Shown here: piece after piece, positions 32,045 to 39,298 of the stretch | How positions within the stretch are numbered: the first letter of the stretch is position 1 | Layout: every line of letters begins with the position of its first letter | Assembly: GCA_009693105.1 (NCBI GenBank) | Contig: SHXV01000007.1 | Span: 1 to 43,102 of the forward strand | Direction: 5' to 3' | Source: Dehalococcoidia bacterium | Lineage (GTDB): Bacteria > Chloroflexota > Dehalococcoidia > SHXV01 | Length of the DNA: 43,102 bases | Program-made: the position numbers and the translations under genes | Notes under the pieces: model-generated | The model's input: the letters and a program-made list of their open reading frames with translations, nothing else | What the model was told of the DNA's origin: nothing | Database searches by the model: none

Positions 32045-32239
32045 TTACAGGCTTCGCTGCTCCCGCATCTCCTTCGCCATCGCTTCGCTGGCTTCGGCCT
32101 GCTTACGCGTAGCGCCGACAATGCGCCAGGTAACGAACGCGTACACGGCCGTGACCACGATGAGCGCCAGCGACGCAAAAAGCGTGACGCTCGCATCATG
32201 GTGTTCAATCCAACTGATGAAGTCCAGCCACCAGTCCAT
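32045..32239 (-). CDS. Small single-pass membrane protein
   Basis: 64 residues: an N-terminal acidic/aromatic lead (MDWWLDFISWIEHHDASV), one membrane helix (TLFASLALIVVTAVYAFVTW) and a charged, probably helical tail (TRKQAEASEAMAKEMREQRS). It lies in the trp transcription unit between the REP pair and trpD, ending a few bases before the trpD ribosome site. No known domain is recognised; similar short membrane-plus-coil proteins are common hypothetical proteins. Confidence 0.55.
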   Translation of the reverse strand: MDWWLDFISWIEHHDASVTLFASLALIVVTAVYAFVTWRIVGATRKQAEASEAMAKEMREQRSL

Positions 32240-32247
32240 TTTGGTAC

Positions 32248-32304
32248 GGACAGACCTTTAGGCCTGTCCCTCCCCTTCACCCGGACAGACCTGAAGGTCT
32301 GTCC
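32248..32304. repeat. Pair of REP-like palindromes (5 and 6) between trpG and trpD
   Basis: Palindrome 5 (32248-32269: GGACAGACCT, TT, AGGCCTGTCC; one G:T-type mismatch) is preceded by GTAC on the plus strand. Palindrome 6 (32283-32304: GGACAGACCT, GA, AGGTCTGTCC) is preceded by GTAG on the minus strand. The two face each other, 13 bases apart, forming a BIME-like unit. It lies in the 86-base gap after trpG. Confidence 0.85.
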
Positions 32305-32325
32305 CTACGTTGCAGGTATGTCTGG

Positions 32326-32910
32326 TTACCTTGCCGGAGCCACTTCCTGCATTGCGAGGAAGTTGCGGAGGATGTCCTTCCCCACCGGCGTCATGATGCT
32401 CTCCGGGTGAAACTGAACCCCCTCGATGGCGTACGTCCGGTGGCGCAACCCCATCACTACCCCGCTCTCGCTGCGGGCACTGATCTCCAACTCCGGCGGG
32501 CAGCTCTCCGGCGTCATCGCCAGCGAATGATAGCGCACCGCCGGGAACGGGTTGGGCAGATGGCCGAACACGCCCTTGCCGTCGTGGGTGATCTGCGACA
32601 CCTTGCCGTGCCGGATCTCGCCCGCGTTCGTCACCACCCCCCCAAACGCCTCCGCGATGCACTGGTGCCCCAGACACACGCCCAGGATCGGCACGCGCCC
32701 GGCGAAGCGGCGCACGAGCTCCGTGCTCACGCCCGCCTCCACCGGTGTGCACGGTCCCGGCGAGATGACGATCTGCCCCGGCGCCATCGCCTCGACCTCT
32801 TCCAGCGTCACCTCGTCGTTGCGGACGACGCGAACGTCGGCTCCAAGCTCCCCCAGGTACTGGTAGAGGTTGTAGGTGAAGCTATCGTAGTTGTCGATCA
32901 GCAGCAGCAT
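32326..32910 (-). CDS. trpG: Anthranilate synthase glutaminase component
   Basis: Class I glutamine amidotransferase supplying ammonia to TrpE; such subunits can also serve aminodeoxychorismate synthase. Its 194 residues contain LLLIDNYDSFTYNLYQYLGE, VISPGPCTP, the nucleophile Cys in GVCLGHQCIAEAFGG, and the His-Glu pair in GVQFHPESIMTP. Start ATG 32910. It is separated from trpE by a 160-base repeat-containing gap and from trpD by REPs and a small ORF. Confidence 0.95.
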   Translation of the reverse strand: MLLLIDNYDSFTYNLYQYLGELGADVRVVRNDEVTLEEVEAMAPGQIVISPGPCTPVEAGVSTELVRRFAGRVPILGVCLGHQCIAEAFGGVVTNAGEIRHGKVSQITHDGKGVFGHLPNPFPAVRYHSLAMTPESCPPELEISARSESGVVMGLRHRTYAIEGVQFHPESIMTPVGKDILRNFLAMQEVAPAR

Positions 32911-32959
32911 TTGTTCTCCGATCCTTGGGATCCGTTCCCGCTTGAAGGCTGGGGCCGCA

Positions 32960-33062
32960 CCCTCTCCCTGCCCTCTCCCTCCCGAGGGCGAGGGGACTGT
33001 TGTCGCAATCCCCTCGCCTCCGCGATCCCCTCGCCTCTCCGGGGAGAGGGTTAGGGAGAGGG
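32960..33062. repeat. Large CCCTCTCCC-type inverted repeat between trpE and trpG
   Basis: The left arm (32960-32979, two CCCTCTCCC units) and right arm (33042-33062, two GGGAGAGGG units) are near-perfect reverse complements. Inside are direct repeats of CCCCTCGCCTC (33010-33020, 33027-33037). Similar CCCTCTCCC repeats recur in many high-GC genomes as intergenic elements. In the trp mRNA it would fold into a long hairpin just after the trpE stop. Confidence 0.65.
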
Positions 33063-33070
33063 GTTACGCC

Positions 33071-34540
33071 CTAGTACCCCCTCTCCCCTGTGGGGCCGGT
33101 CCGCTCGCCCACCTCGGCCTCCGCCTTCTCCAGCGCCCGCAGCAGCGCCCCCGCCTTGTTCAGACTCTCCTGGTGCTCCGTCTCCGGCACGCTGTCGTAC
33201 ACCAGCCCGCCGCCCGCCTGCACGTGGGCCATGCCGTCCTTCACCACCATCGTGCGGATGGCGATCGCCGTGTCGATGTTGCCGGAGAAATCGACGTAGC
33301 CCACCGCCCCCGCGTACAGCCCGCGCCGGTCCGTCTCCAGCTCCGCGATGATCTCCATCGCCCGTACTTTCGGCGCGCCGGAGACCGTGCCCGCCGGGAA
33401 GCAGGAGCGCAGCGCGTCCAGCGCCGTCACGTCGTCCCGGAGCCGGCCGGTGACGTGGGAGACCAGGTGCATCACGTGGGAGTAACGCTCGATCTCCATC
33501 ATCTGCGTTACCCGCACCGTGCCGGGGACGCTGACCTTCCCTACATCGTTACGGCCCAGGTCCAGCAGCATCGTGTGCTCCGCCAGCTCCTTCTCATCGG
33601 CCGCCAGCTCCCGCGCCAGCGCGTCGTCCTCCTCCGGCGTCGCGCCGCGTGGCCGCGTCCCGGCGATGGGGTGCGTCTCCACCAGCCCATCCTCCACCCG
33701 CACCAGCATCTCCGGGGATGCGCCGACGATCTGGAAATCGCCGAGGTCCAGGTAGTACATGTAGGGGGAGGGGTTCACCGTTCGCAGCGCCCGGTAGATA
33801 TCGAACGCGGGCACGCCCACCTCGCGGGACAGCCGCTGGGACAGCACCGCCTGGATGATGTCGCCCGCGATGATGTACTCCCTGGTGCGAGCGACGAAGC
33901 CTAGGTACGCCTCCTTGCCCACGTTGGAGCGCACCGTCTTCGACGCGACCGGCGTGGCCCCTATCTCCTGCTGGGGCACCGGCCCCGTCAGCCGGTCCGC
34001 CAGCTCATCGATGCGGCGGATGGCGGCGCGGTAGGCAGCGTCGATATCGCCGTCCAGCCGCACGTGGGAGACGACCTTGATCGCGTGCGCCACGTGGTCG
34101 AACACCAGAAGCGAATCGGTGAACATGAACAGCGCCTCCGGCAGGCCCAGGGCGTCGTTGGGGGCCATGGGGACACGCGGCTCGAAGTGGCGCACCGCTT
34201 CATAGGCGAGATAGCCGACGGCCCCGCCGGTGAAGCGCGGCAGCGCAGGTGGGTGGATGACCTTGTACCGCTTCAACTCCTCCTCCACCGCCAGCAGCGG
34301 GTCAGCGGAGCCATCGGAGACGTACACCCGGTACGGCTCCGTGCCGATGAAGCTGTACCGCGCGATCCGCTCGCCCCCCTCAACACTCTCCAGCAGGAAG
34401 GAGTAGCGGCCATGGGCCACCTTCAGGTAGGCGGACACGGGCGTTTCCAGATCGGCCCGCACCTCCCGGTATACCGGCACGATGTTGCCGCGCCCGCTGG
34501 CCGCCAGCTGCTTCACCTCTTCGAGTCCCGGTGAGTACAT
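33071..34540 (-). CDS. trpE: Anthranilate synthase component I
   Basis: Converts chorismate to anthranilate with TrpG; first gene of the operon. About 489 residues. Near the N-terminus is the tryptophan feedback-site motif LLES (in RYSFLLESVEGG). The catalytic C-terminal half has QAVLSQRLSREV, NPSPYMYYLDLGDFQIVGAS, ETHPIAGTRPRG, DLGRNDVGKVS, HLVSHVTGRL and FPAGTVSGAPKVRAMEII. The ATG at 34540 (MYSPGLEEVKQLA) is chosen over 34546 because AGGAG is then seven bases upstream and the N-terminus matches the family. The last residues (TGERGY) are encoded by the edge of the downstream repeat. Confidence 0.96.
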   Translation of the reverse strand: MYSPGLEEVKQLAASGRGNIVPVYREVRADLETPVSAYLKVAHGRYSFLLESVEGGERIARYSFIGTEPYRVYVSDGSADPLLAVEEELKRYKVIHPPALPRFTGGAVGYLAYEAVRHFEPRVPMAPNDALGLPEALFMFTDSLLVFDHVAHAIKVVSHVRLDGDIDAAYRAAIRRIDELADRLTGPVPQQEIGATPVASKTVRSNVGKEAYLGFVARTREYIIAGDIIQAVLSQRLSREVGVPAFDIYRALRTVNPSPYMYYLDLGDFQIVGASPEMLVRVEDGLVETHPIAGTRPRGATPEEDDALARELAADEKELAEHTMLLDLGRNDVGKVSVPGTVRVTQMMEIERYSHVMHLVSHVTGRLRDDVTALDALRSCFPAGTVSGAPKVRAMEIIAELETDRRGLYAGAVGYVDFSGNIDTAIAIRTMVVKDGMAHVQAGGGLVYDSVPETEHQESLNKAGALLRALEKAEAEVGERTGPTGERGY

Positions 34541-34559
34541 GGCCATGCTCCTCGTCCGG

Positions 34560-34576
34560 CCCCGCTTGAGGCGGGG
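34560..34576 (-). other. Hairpin between the T-box terminator and trpE
   Basis: CCCCGC / GCGGGG around a five-base loop, about 20 bases upstream of the trpE start codon. It may affect ribosome access or stabilise the processed 5' end. No function can be read directly. Confidence 0.4.
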
Positions 34577-34581
34577 ATCAC

Positions 34582-34617
34582 AAAACCCCTCGGTCCCATA
34601 CGTAAGGGACGAGGGGT
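34582..34617 (-). terminator. T-box-regulated intrinsic terminator
   Basis: On the minus strand CCCCTCG-TCCC pairs with GGGA-C-CGAGGGG and is followed by TTTTG. The 5' arm overlaps the region after the T-box antiterminator, giving the usual mutually exclusive terminator/antiterminator pair. Confidence 0.85.
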
Positions 34618-34897
34618 ACTCGCGGTGCCACCCTTGTTGACGCCCCACAGCGGGAGCGCCCACTTCAATGTCGAGACACGGCCACGCAGGACGCGGGCGA
34701 TGCTCCAGGCTTCGATAACGGGGCCATCCCGGCGGTGCCTACTTGCCATCCGGCTCGGGCCATCTGGCGTTCGGGCCGCGGCTCCCAGGGCCATTCGGCT
34801 GCTGCGCTGGCGCCGGGCTTCCACCACGCTCCGGCTCTCTGTAGCCCCGCTTCGCGGCGTACTCTTCCTGTTCGCAGCGATTCGGTATTCGGTTGTA
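34582..34897 (-). ncRNA. T-box riboswitch (tRNA-Trp sensing) of the trp operon
   Basis: The minus-strand leader holds the canonical T-box AAGGGTGGCACCGCG (34621-34635), whose bulge pairs with uncharged tRNA NCCA ends. Stem I shows AGAGTA on the 5' side, a distal GAGAGCC...GTGGAAG region, and lower-stem pairing of GCTGCG and CAGG with CCTG and CGCGGC. In the matching internal loop, GAATGGCC places TGG (34791-34793) as the specifier codon, that is, Trp. Uncharged tRNA-Trp would favour antitermination and expression of trpE and everything downstream. The specifier assignment is from hand folding. Confidence 0.9.
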
Positions 34898-34903
34898 GGC
34901 ACC

Positions 34904-34932
34904 AGCCTAGAACCGCGCCGATGCTATGTCAA
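34904..34932 (-). promoter_or_regulatory. Promoter of the trp operon leader
   Basis: On the minus strand TTGACA (34927-34932) and TAGGCT (34904-34909) are 17 bp apart. The predicted start near 34897 gives a leader of about 357 bases. The -35 box contains the TGA stop codon of the upstream DUF1003 gene. Confidence 0.7.
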
Positions 34933-35393
34933 GCGCCGGGGGGCGGGTCACCCGGCCGCACCACGTTGCGGTGAATCTGCTCCGTCAGCCCCTTGATCTG
35001 GGTCGATAGCTCCGCTACCTGCCGGGTGAGGTCCGTGTTCAGTTCCAGCAGCTTCATCTGGTTGCTGGCCAGCACCTCCCGGTGCCGCGCATCCGCATCG
35101 GACCAGGTGCGGTCGCGGTCGGCCTGCCGCGTCTGCGCCAGAAGAATGAGCGGCGCGGCGTAGGCCGCCTGCGTGCTGAACGCCAGGTTAAGCAGGATGA
35201 ACGGGTAGGGGTCGAAATGCGTAAGCGCCACCGCGTTCCCCGCGATCCAGAGCAGGACCAGGCTGGTCTGCACGATGAGGAATCGCGGTGTCCCAAACGA
35301 CCGCGCGAACCTCGCCGCAAGCTGCCCGAACGCGTCCGCTCCGAACGGGGTTCCAAGATGCGCATGCGTTTGGTGGAACCGTAGATGAAGCAT
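34929..35393 (-). CDS. DUF1003 family membrane protein
   Basis: A 154-residue DUF1003 protein of unknown function. Two adjacent membrane helices (FLIVQTSLVLLWIAGNAVAL and PFILLNLAFSTQAAYAAPLI) form the core. The family motif is QTRQADRDR, with a C-terminal coiled-coil-like tail (ELNTDLTRQVAELSTQIKGL). The ATG at 35393 has GAGAGGG five bases upstream. Its stop codon is embedded in the -35 box of the trp promoter, so its transcription would run into the T-box leader. Confidence 0.87.
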   Translation of the reverse strand: MLHLRFHQTHAHLGTPFGADAFGQLAARFARSFGTPRFLIVQTSLVLLWIAGNAVALTHFDPYPFILLNLAFSTQAAYAAPLILLAQTRQADRDRTWSDADARHREVLASNQMKLLELNTDLTRQVAELSTQIKGLTEQIHRNVVRPGDPPPGA

Positions 35394-35462
35394 GAACCCT
35401 CTCTTCCAACGGGCGTGCGTCGCCGTTGCGCGCCGCGAAGGCAGTGTACGCGGACAGATTCC

Positions 35463-35491
35463 TTGACACCATTAGAGGCCATTGATACGAT
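35463..35491 (+). promoter_or_regulatory. Promoter of the enoyl-CoA hydratase cluster
   Basis: TTGACA (35463-35468) and TACGAT (35486-35491) with a 17-bp spacer. It is about 80 bases upstream of the first gene at 35572. Confidence 0.7.
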
Positions 35492-35571
35492 CCCCGCGCT
35501 CTCGGCATCCCGTGTGCTCTGCGGCTGCGCGGCGCTGTACGCGGGCCTAGACTGGTCAAGAAGAGGCCGGA

Positions 35572-36327
35572 ATGAGCGAACGCAGCGTTGTTCTCCGCAA
35601 GCGCGGTCCCGTAGCCCGGCTCACGCTTGCCCGCCCGTCCCAGGCGAACCGGCTCAGCCCGGAGTTGCTGCGGGAGCTAGCGGACGCCGCGGCGAGCATC
35701 GCCGAGGACGACGCTGTCCGGGTCGTTATCCTGCGGGCGGAGGGCGCCGACTTCTGCGCCGGATGGACACCGGAGGCCATTGAGCAGGCGAGGGGGGGAC
35801 TCACGGCCGCGTTCGAAGCGATCGCCACGCTGCCCCAGTCGGTCATCGCCGCCATCCAGGGCAACGCCCTGAGCGGAGGGCTGGAACTGGCGCTTTCTTG
35901 CGATGTCCGCATCGCCGGGGAGGACGCACGCTTCGGGTTTCCGGAGACGGAGCACGGGCTGATCCCGCTGGCGGGGGGAAGCGCCCGCCTGCCCAGGATC
36001 GTCGGACGGGGCGCCGCCATCGAACTGCTGCTGACCGGCCGCAGCGTGGAGGCGGCGGAGGCGCGGCGCATCGGTCTGGTGAGCCGGGTCGTCGCCACGG
36101 CGGATCTGGCGGCGGAGGTGGAGGCCATCGCCGCCAGGATCGCCGAGCGCGGCCCCATCGCCGCCCGCCTCGCCAAAGAAGCGGTGCGCCGGGGAATGGA
36201 CCTTCCCCTGGACCAGGCGCTCCGAATGGAGACCGACCTGACCATCCTGCTTCAAACAACGAAAGACCGCGCGGAGGGGGTCCGCGCATTCAAGGAGAAG
36301 CGACCACCGCGATTTCGCGGGCGCTAA
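35572..36327 (+). CDS. Enoyl-CoA hydratase/isomerase family protein (copy 1)
   Basis: A crotonase-fold protein of 251 residues acting on acyl-CoA substrates. The oxyanion-hole segment ADFCAGWTPEAI and the GNALSGGLELALSCDVRIAG segment are present. Both positions equivalent to the hydratase catalytic glutamates are Glu (GGLE and FGFPE). The Trp in FCAGWT is unusual, since most members have AGAD or AGGD there, so substrate or activity may differ. It is the first gene of a + strand cluster with two small unknown genes, a second hydratase and an acyl-CoA ligase. Start ATG 35572. Confidence 0.87.
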   Translation: MSERSVVLRKRGPVARLTLARPSQANRLSPELLRELADAAASIAEDDAVRVVILRAEGADFCAGWTPEAIEQARGGLTAAFEAIATLPQSVIAAIQGNALSGGLELALSCDVRIAGEDARFGFPETEHGLIPLAGGSARLPRIVGRGAAIELLLTGRSVEAAEARRIGLVSRVVATADLAAEVEAIAARIAERGPIAARLAKEAVRRGMDLPLDQALRMETDLTILLQTTKDRAEGVRAFKEKRPPRFRGR

Positions 36328-36344
36328 TACGGAAGGAGACAGGA

Positions 36345-36608
36345 GTGCAGATCATCCTCAACAAAGAGGAAGCATGGGCGCTCATGATGTTGCTCTCGTC
36401 CCAGGTCATGGACGGGGCGGAGCTTTCGGAGGACGGCAAGGCCGCAATCCGGCGCTGGCGCAGCAACCGCAACATGGGCGATTCCGAGATGGACGACCTC
36501 ACCATCGAGTTCAACGAGGCGCTTGGCACCGTACTCGATGACCGCATGCGCAAACTGCTGCGGCGGGGAAGCATGTACATCTCGAGCGATGACGAACTGC
36601 GGAGGTAG
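36345..36608 (+). CDS. Small conserved protein A, paralogue of the next gene
   Basis: 87 residues from GTG 36345, with AAGGAG six bases upstream. It begins with VQIILNKEEAWALMMLLSSQ and continues with DGKAAIRRWRSNRNMGDSEM. It is clearly related to the following gene: I-L-x-x-x-E-x-WAL near the N-terminus, a charged turn, then IRxWRS near residue 38. It looks all-helical, with no signal peptide or membrane segment. No known domain is recognised. Tandem placement between two crotonase genes suggests a role tied to acyl-CoA metabolism, but this is only contextual. Confidence 0.75.
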   Translation: MQIILNKEEAWALMMLLSSQVMDGAELSEDGKAAIRRWRSNRNMGDSEMDDLTIEFNEALGTVLDDRMRKLLRRGSMYISSDDELRR

Positions 36609-36612
36609 GACA

Positions 36613-36852
36613 ATGCATATCGAACTGGACGCCGACGAAACCTGGGCGCTGCTTTCCGCACTGGTCAAGCGGGTGGCGGAAGAACCATCCCTGACCGATA
36701 AGGATCGCGCCAGCATCCGCCAATGGCGAAGCGCGAAGATGAAGCCGGGAAGCGAATTGACCCGGGCCCTCACGGCCAAGGTGAATGAGGACCTTGCCCG
36801 CACGATGAAGAACCAGGCACGGAGCCAGATTCAGAAGTCGGACTGGCGCTGA
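36613..36852 (+). CDS. Small conserved protein B, paralogue of the previous gene
   Basis: 79 residues from ATG 36613, with GGAGG seven bases upstream, four bases after its paralogue. It begins MHIELDADETWALLSALVKR and has KDRASIRQWRSAKMKPGSEL. The shared pattern with protein A (WAL...L, D-x-x-x-IRxWRS, then a Met-rich turn and a helical tail) implies tandem duplication. It has a more basic C-terminus (KNQARSQIQKSDWR) than protein A. Unknown function; heterodimer formation would be plausible but is speculation. Confidence 0.75.
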   Translation: MHIELDADETWALLSALVKRVAEEPSLTDKDRASIRQWRSAKMKPGSELTRALTAKVNEDLARTMKNQARSQIQKSDWR

Positions 36853-36870
36853 GCCGCCGAAGGCAGGCCG

Positions 36871-37620
36871 GTGGAATCACTCGTCCTCTACGATAAACGG
36901 GACAGCGTCGCCTGGATCACCCTCAACCGTCCCCGTGCGCTCAACGCGGTCAACTTGGCCATGCGCGACGAGCTCTGGGACGCCTTCCTCGCCGTGCGCG
37001 ATGACCCGGATGTGCGCGTCGCCGTCATCACCGGCGCGGGGGAGCGCGCATTCAGCGCCGGCGCCGATGTCACGGAGTTTGGCACGGCGCCGTCCTACAT
37101 CGCGGCGCGACGCTCCCGGCAGGAGCGCGATGTCTGGAAGCTGATGCTCTCCCTGGACAAGCCGCTCATCGCCGCCATCCACGGCTACGCCCTGGGCGCC
37201 GGCTGCGAGATGAGCCTCTGCTGCGATATCCGCATCGCCGCAGAAGACGCGCGCTTTGGCCTGCCGGAGACGACGCTGGGATACATCCCATCGGCAGGTG
37301 GAACACAAACGTTCCCGCGGCATGCCCTCCCCGGCCTGGCGCTGGACGTGATCCTGACCGCCGAGCCGATCGACGCGGCGCGGGCGCTGGAGGCCGGGCT
37401 GATCCAGCGGGTGGTTCCGCGGGAACAATTACTCCCGGAAGCGGAAGCGCTCGCGCTCGCGCTCGCAGGGCGTCCGGCCGCGGCCCTCGCCGGGGCGAAA
37501 CGCGCCGCCTACGGCGGGCTGGATCTGACCATGGATGACGCGCTCGCCCTGGGCGATCGAATCAGCGCCCTGCTGCTGCGGGCCGCGGGTCGCGACGCCA
37601 TCGCCGGCTTGTGCGGGTAA
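36871..37620 (+). CDS. Enoyl-CoA hydratase/isomerase family protein (copy 2)
   Basis: A 249-residue crotonase. Conserved segments are WITLNRPRALNAVN, the oxyanion-hole AFSAGADVTEF, and HGYALGAGCEMSLCCDIRIA with the first catalytic Glu. FGLPETTLGYIPSAGGTQ provides the second Glu, followed by LEAGLIQRVVP. It is more canonical than copy 1, so true hydratase activity is likely. The start is GTG 36871; AAGG lies upstream but is weak. It is 18 bases after the small paralogue pair, probably in the same operon. Confidence 0.9.
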   Translation: MESLVLYDKRDSVAWITLNRPRALNAVNLAMRDELWDAFLAVRDDPDVRVAVITGAGERAFSAGADVTEFGTAPSYIAARRSRQERDVWKLMLSLDKPLIAAIHGYALGAGCEMSLCCDIRIAAEDARFGLPETTLGYIPSAGGTQTFPRHALPGLALDVILTAEPIDAARALEAGLIQRVVPREQLLPEAEALALALAGRPAAALAGAKRAAYGGLDLTMDDALALGDRISALLLRAAGRDAIAGLCG

Positions 37621-37652
37621 GGGCCGCCAGATACCAGATATGGGGGGCAATG

Positions 37653-37661
37653 TGATACGAT
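37653..37661 (+). promoter_or_regulatory. Extended -10 promoter of the acyl-CoA ligase
   Basis: TGATACGAT, an extended -10 (TG-N-TACGAT, hexamer 37656-37661), lies 33 bases upstream of the ligase ATG. No good -35 is seen, as is common for extended -10 promoters. Confidence 0.45.
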
Positions 37662-37694
37662 GCGCTTGAATCTGCGCCAGCGGGAGGAACAGGC

Positions 37695-39287
37695 ATGAAC
37701 ACCTTCGAATTCTTACAGATCAGCTCCATGGTGGTGCCCGATCGGGTCGCGCTCGGGCAGGAGGGCCGAAGGGTTACCTTTACAGAGCTATCCGAGCGTG
37801 TAACGAAGCTTTCAAACGTCCTCCAATCGCTCGGTGTCGGGAACAAGGACAACGTCGCCATCATGGCTATGAACTCGCCGGAGTACATCACCGTGTACTA
37901 CGCCTGCGCCAAGCTGGGCGCGACCTTCGTCCCCCTGAACTTCCGCGCCAAGCAGGAAGAGCTGGTGTACATGGTGAACCAGGCGGAAGCGAAGGTGCTG
38001 TTCATTGGGGAGCGCTACCTCCCCCTGGTCGAGGCAATCCGTGACCAGCTCACGACGGTCCGGCACTACGTCAGCATCGATGCGAAGGTCGATGGCCTGC
38101 CCTTCGCCGAAGAACTGATGGCCACCGCCGGCGATGAGGAGATTTACACGGAAGTGGACGACAGCCAGTCGTCCATCCTCATGTACACCAGCGGCACCAC
38201 CGCCATGCCCAAGGGTGTGGTCCTCACCTACCTGACCCTCTCCGTCTACGTCACCAACACGATGGCCCCCGCCAACCCGGAGGAACATCACCACGAGGTC
38301 ACGCTCCTCTCCGTCCCGCTGTACCACGTGGCCGGCGCGACGACGATGCTGTCCTCCATCTGGGGCGGGCGCACGTTGGTCATCCTGCCGCAGTTCGATC
38401 CGGAGGTATGGATGAAGTCGGTGCAGGAGTACGGGGTGACGCACAGCTTTGTCGTGCCGACGATGCTCAAGCGCATCATGGAGCACCCGGACTTCAACAA
38501 GTACGACCTGTCCACCCTCCAGCTCATCACCTACGGCGCGGCACCCATGCCGTATGAGGTGGTCCGGCGGGCCGTCGACATCTTCAAGTGCGGGTTGATG
38601 AACGCCTACGGGCAGACGGAGAGCACATCCACCCTCACCTTCCTCGGGCCGGACGACCACAAGATCGAAGGAACGCCGGCGGAGCAGGAGAAGAAGCTGA
38701 AACGGCTGCGTTCCGTCGGCCGGCCGATGGACGACATCGAGATCAGCATCCGGGACGATAACGGGGTCCCGCTGGGCCCGGGCGAAGAAGGCGAAATCTG
38801 CGTCACCGGCTCGCGCATCATGCGGGAGTACCACAAGCAGGCCGAAGCCACGAACGACGCCATTCGGGACGGCTGGCTGCACACCGGCGACGTCGGCTAC
38901 CTGGATGAAGATAACTACATGTTCATCACCGGCCGCAAGAAGGACCTGATCATCCGCGGCGGAGAGAACATCTCCTCCGGGGAGATCGAGGCAGTGCTGG
39001 AATCGCACCCCGCCGTCGATGAAGCAGCGGTGATCGGCGTGGCGGACCAGGACTGGGGCGAGGTGGTGAAGGGCATCGTGGTGCTGGCCAAGGGCGCCAC
39101 CGCCACCATCGAAGAACTGCAGCAGTTCTGCAAGGGCCGGCTGGCGTCCTACAAGGCCCCAGCCTACATCGCCTTCGTCGATGAACTGCCGCGCAACCAC
39201 CTGGGCAAGGTGCTGAAGACGGAGCTGCGTAAGACGCTGGCCACCGGCGCCAGCGAAGACCTGCGGGCGGGGGCGGCGACGCGCTAG
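37695..39287 (+). CDS. AMP-dependent acyl-CoA synthetase/ligase
   Basis: An ANL-superfamily adenylating enzyme (530 residues) that activates a carboxylic acid as acyl-AMP and then acyl-CoA. The P-loop is SSILMYTSGTTAMPKGVVLT, followed by GAAPMPYEVV, the adenine-binding YGQTEST, WLHTGDVGYLDEDNYMFITG (D and hinge), GRKKDLIIRGGENIS and the catalytic Lys in RNHLGKVLKTELR. The substrate is not determined; long- or medium-chain fatty acid, or an aromatic acid, is possible. With the two hydratases it suggests beta-oxidation-type catabolism. Start ATG 37695 with GGAGG upstream. Confidence 0.93.
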   Translation: MNTFEFLQISSMVVPDRVALGQEGRRVTFTELSERVTKLSNVLQSLGVGNKDNVAIMAMNSPEYITVYYACAKLGATFVPLNFRAKQEELVYMVNQAEAKVLFIGERYLPLVEAIRDQLTTVRHYVSIDAKVDGLPFAEELMATAGDEEIYTEVDDSQSSILMYTSGTTAMPKGVVLTYLTLSVYVTNTMAPANPEEHHHEVTLLSVPLYHVAGATTMLSSIWGGRTLVILPQFDPEVWMKSVQEYGVTHSFVVPTMLKRIMEHPDFNKYDLSTLQLITYGAAPMPYEVVRRAVDIFKCGLMNAYGQTESTSTLTFLGPDDHKIEGTPAEQEKKLKRLRSVGRPMDDIEISIRDDNGVPLGPGEEGEICVTGSRIMREYHKQAEATNDAIRDGWLHTGDVGYLDEDNYMFITGRKKDLIIRGGENISSGEIEAVLESHPAVDEAAVIGVADQDWGEVVKGIVVLAKGATATIEELQQFCKGRLASYKAPAYIAFVDELPRNHLGKVLKTELRKTLATGASEDLRAGAATR

Positions 39288-39298
39288 ACGGCGCACGG

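Noticed and set aside
32960-33062. Possible CRISPR array from the repeated CCCTCTCCC/CCCCTCGCC units
   Set aside because: Repeats are short, irregularly spaced and inverted, with no uniform spacers or cas genes nearby.
34558-34576. The second hairpin upstream of trpE as a second terminator
   Set aside because: No T-run follows on the minus strand, so it is recorded only as a hairpin.
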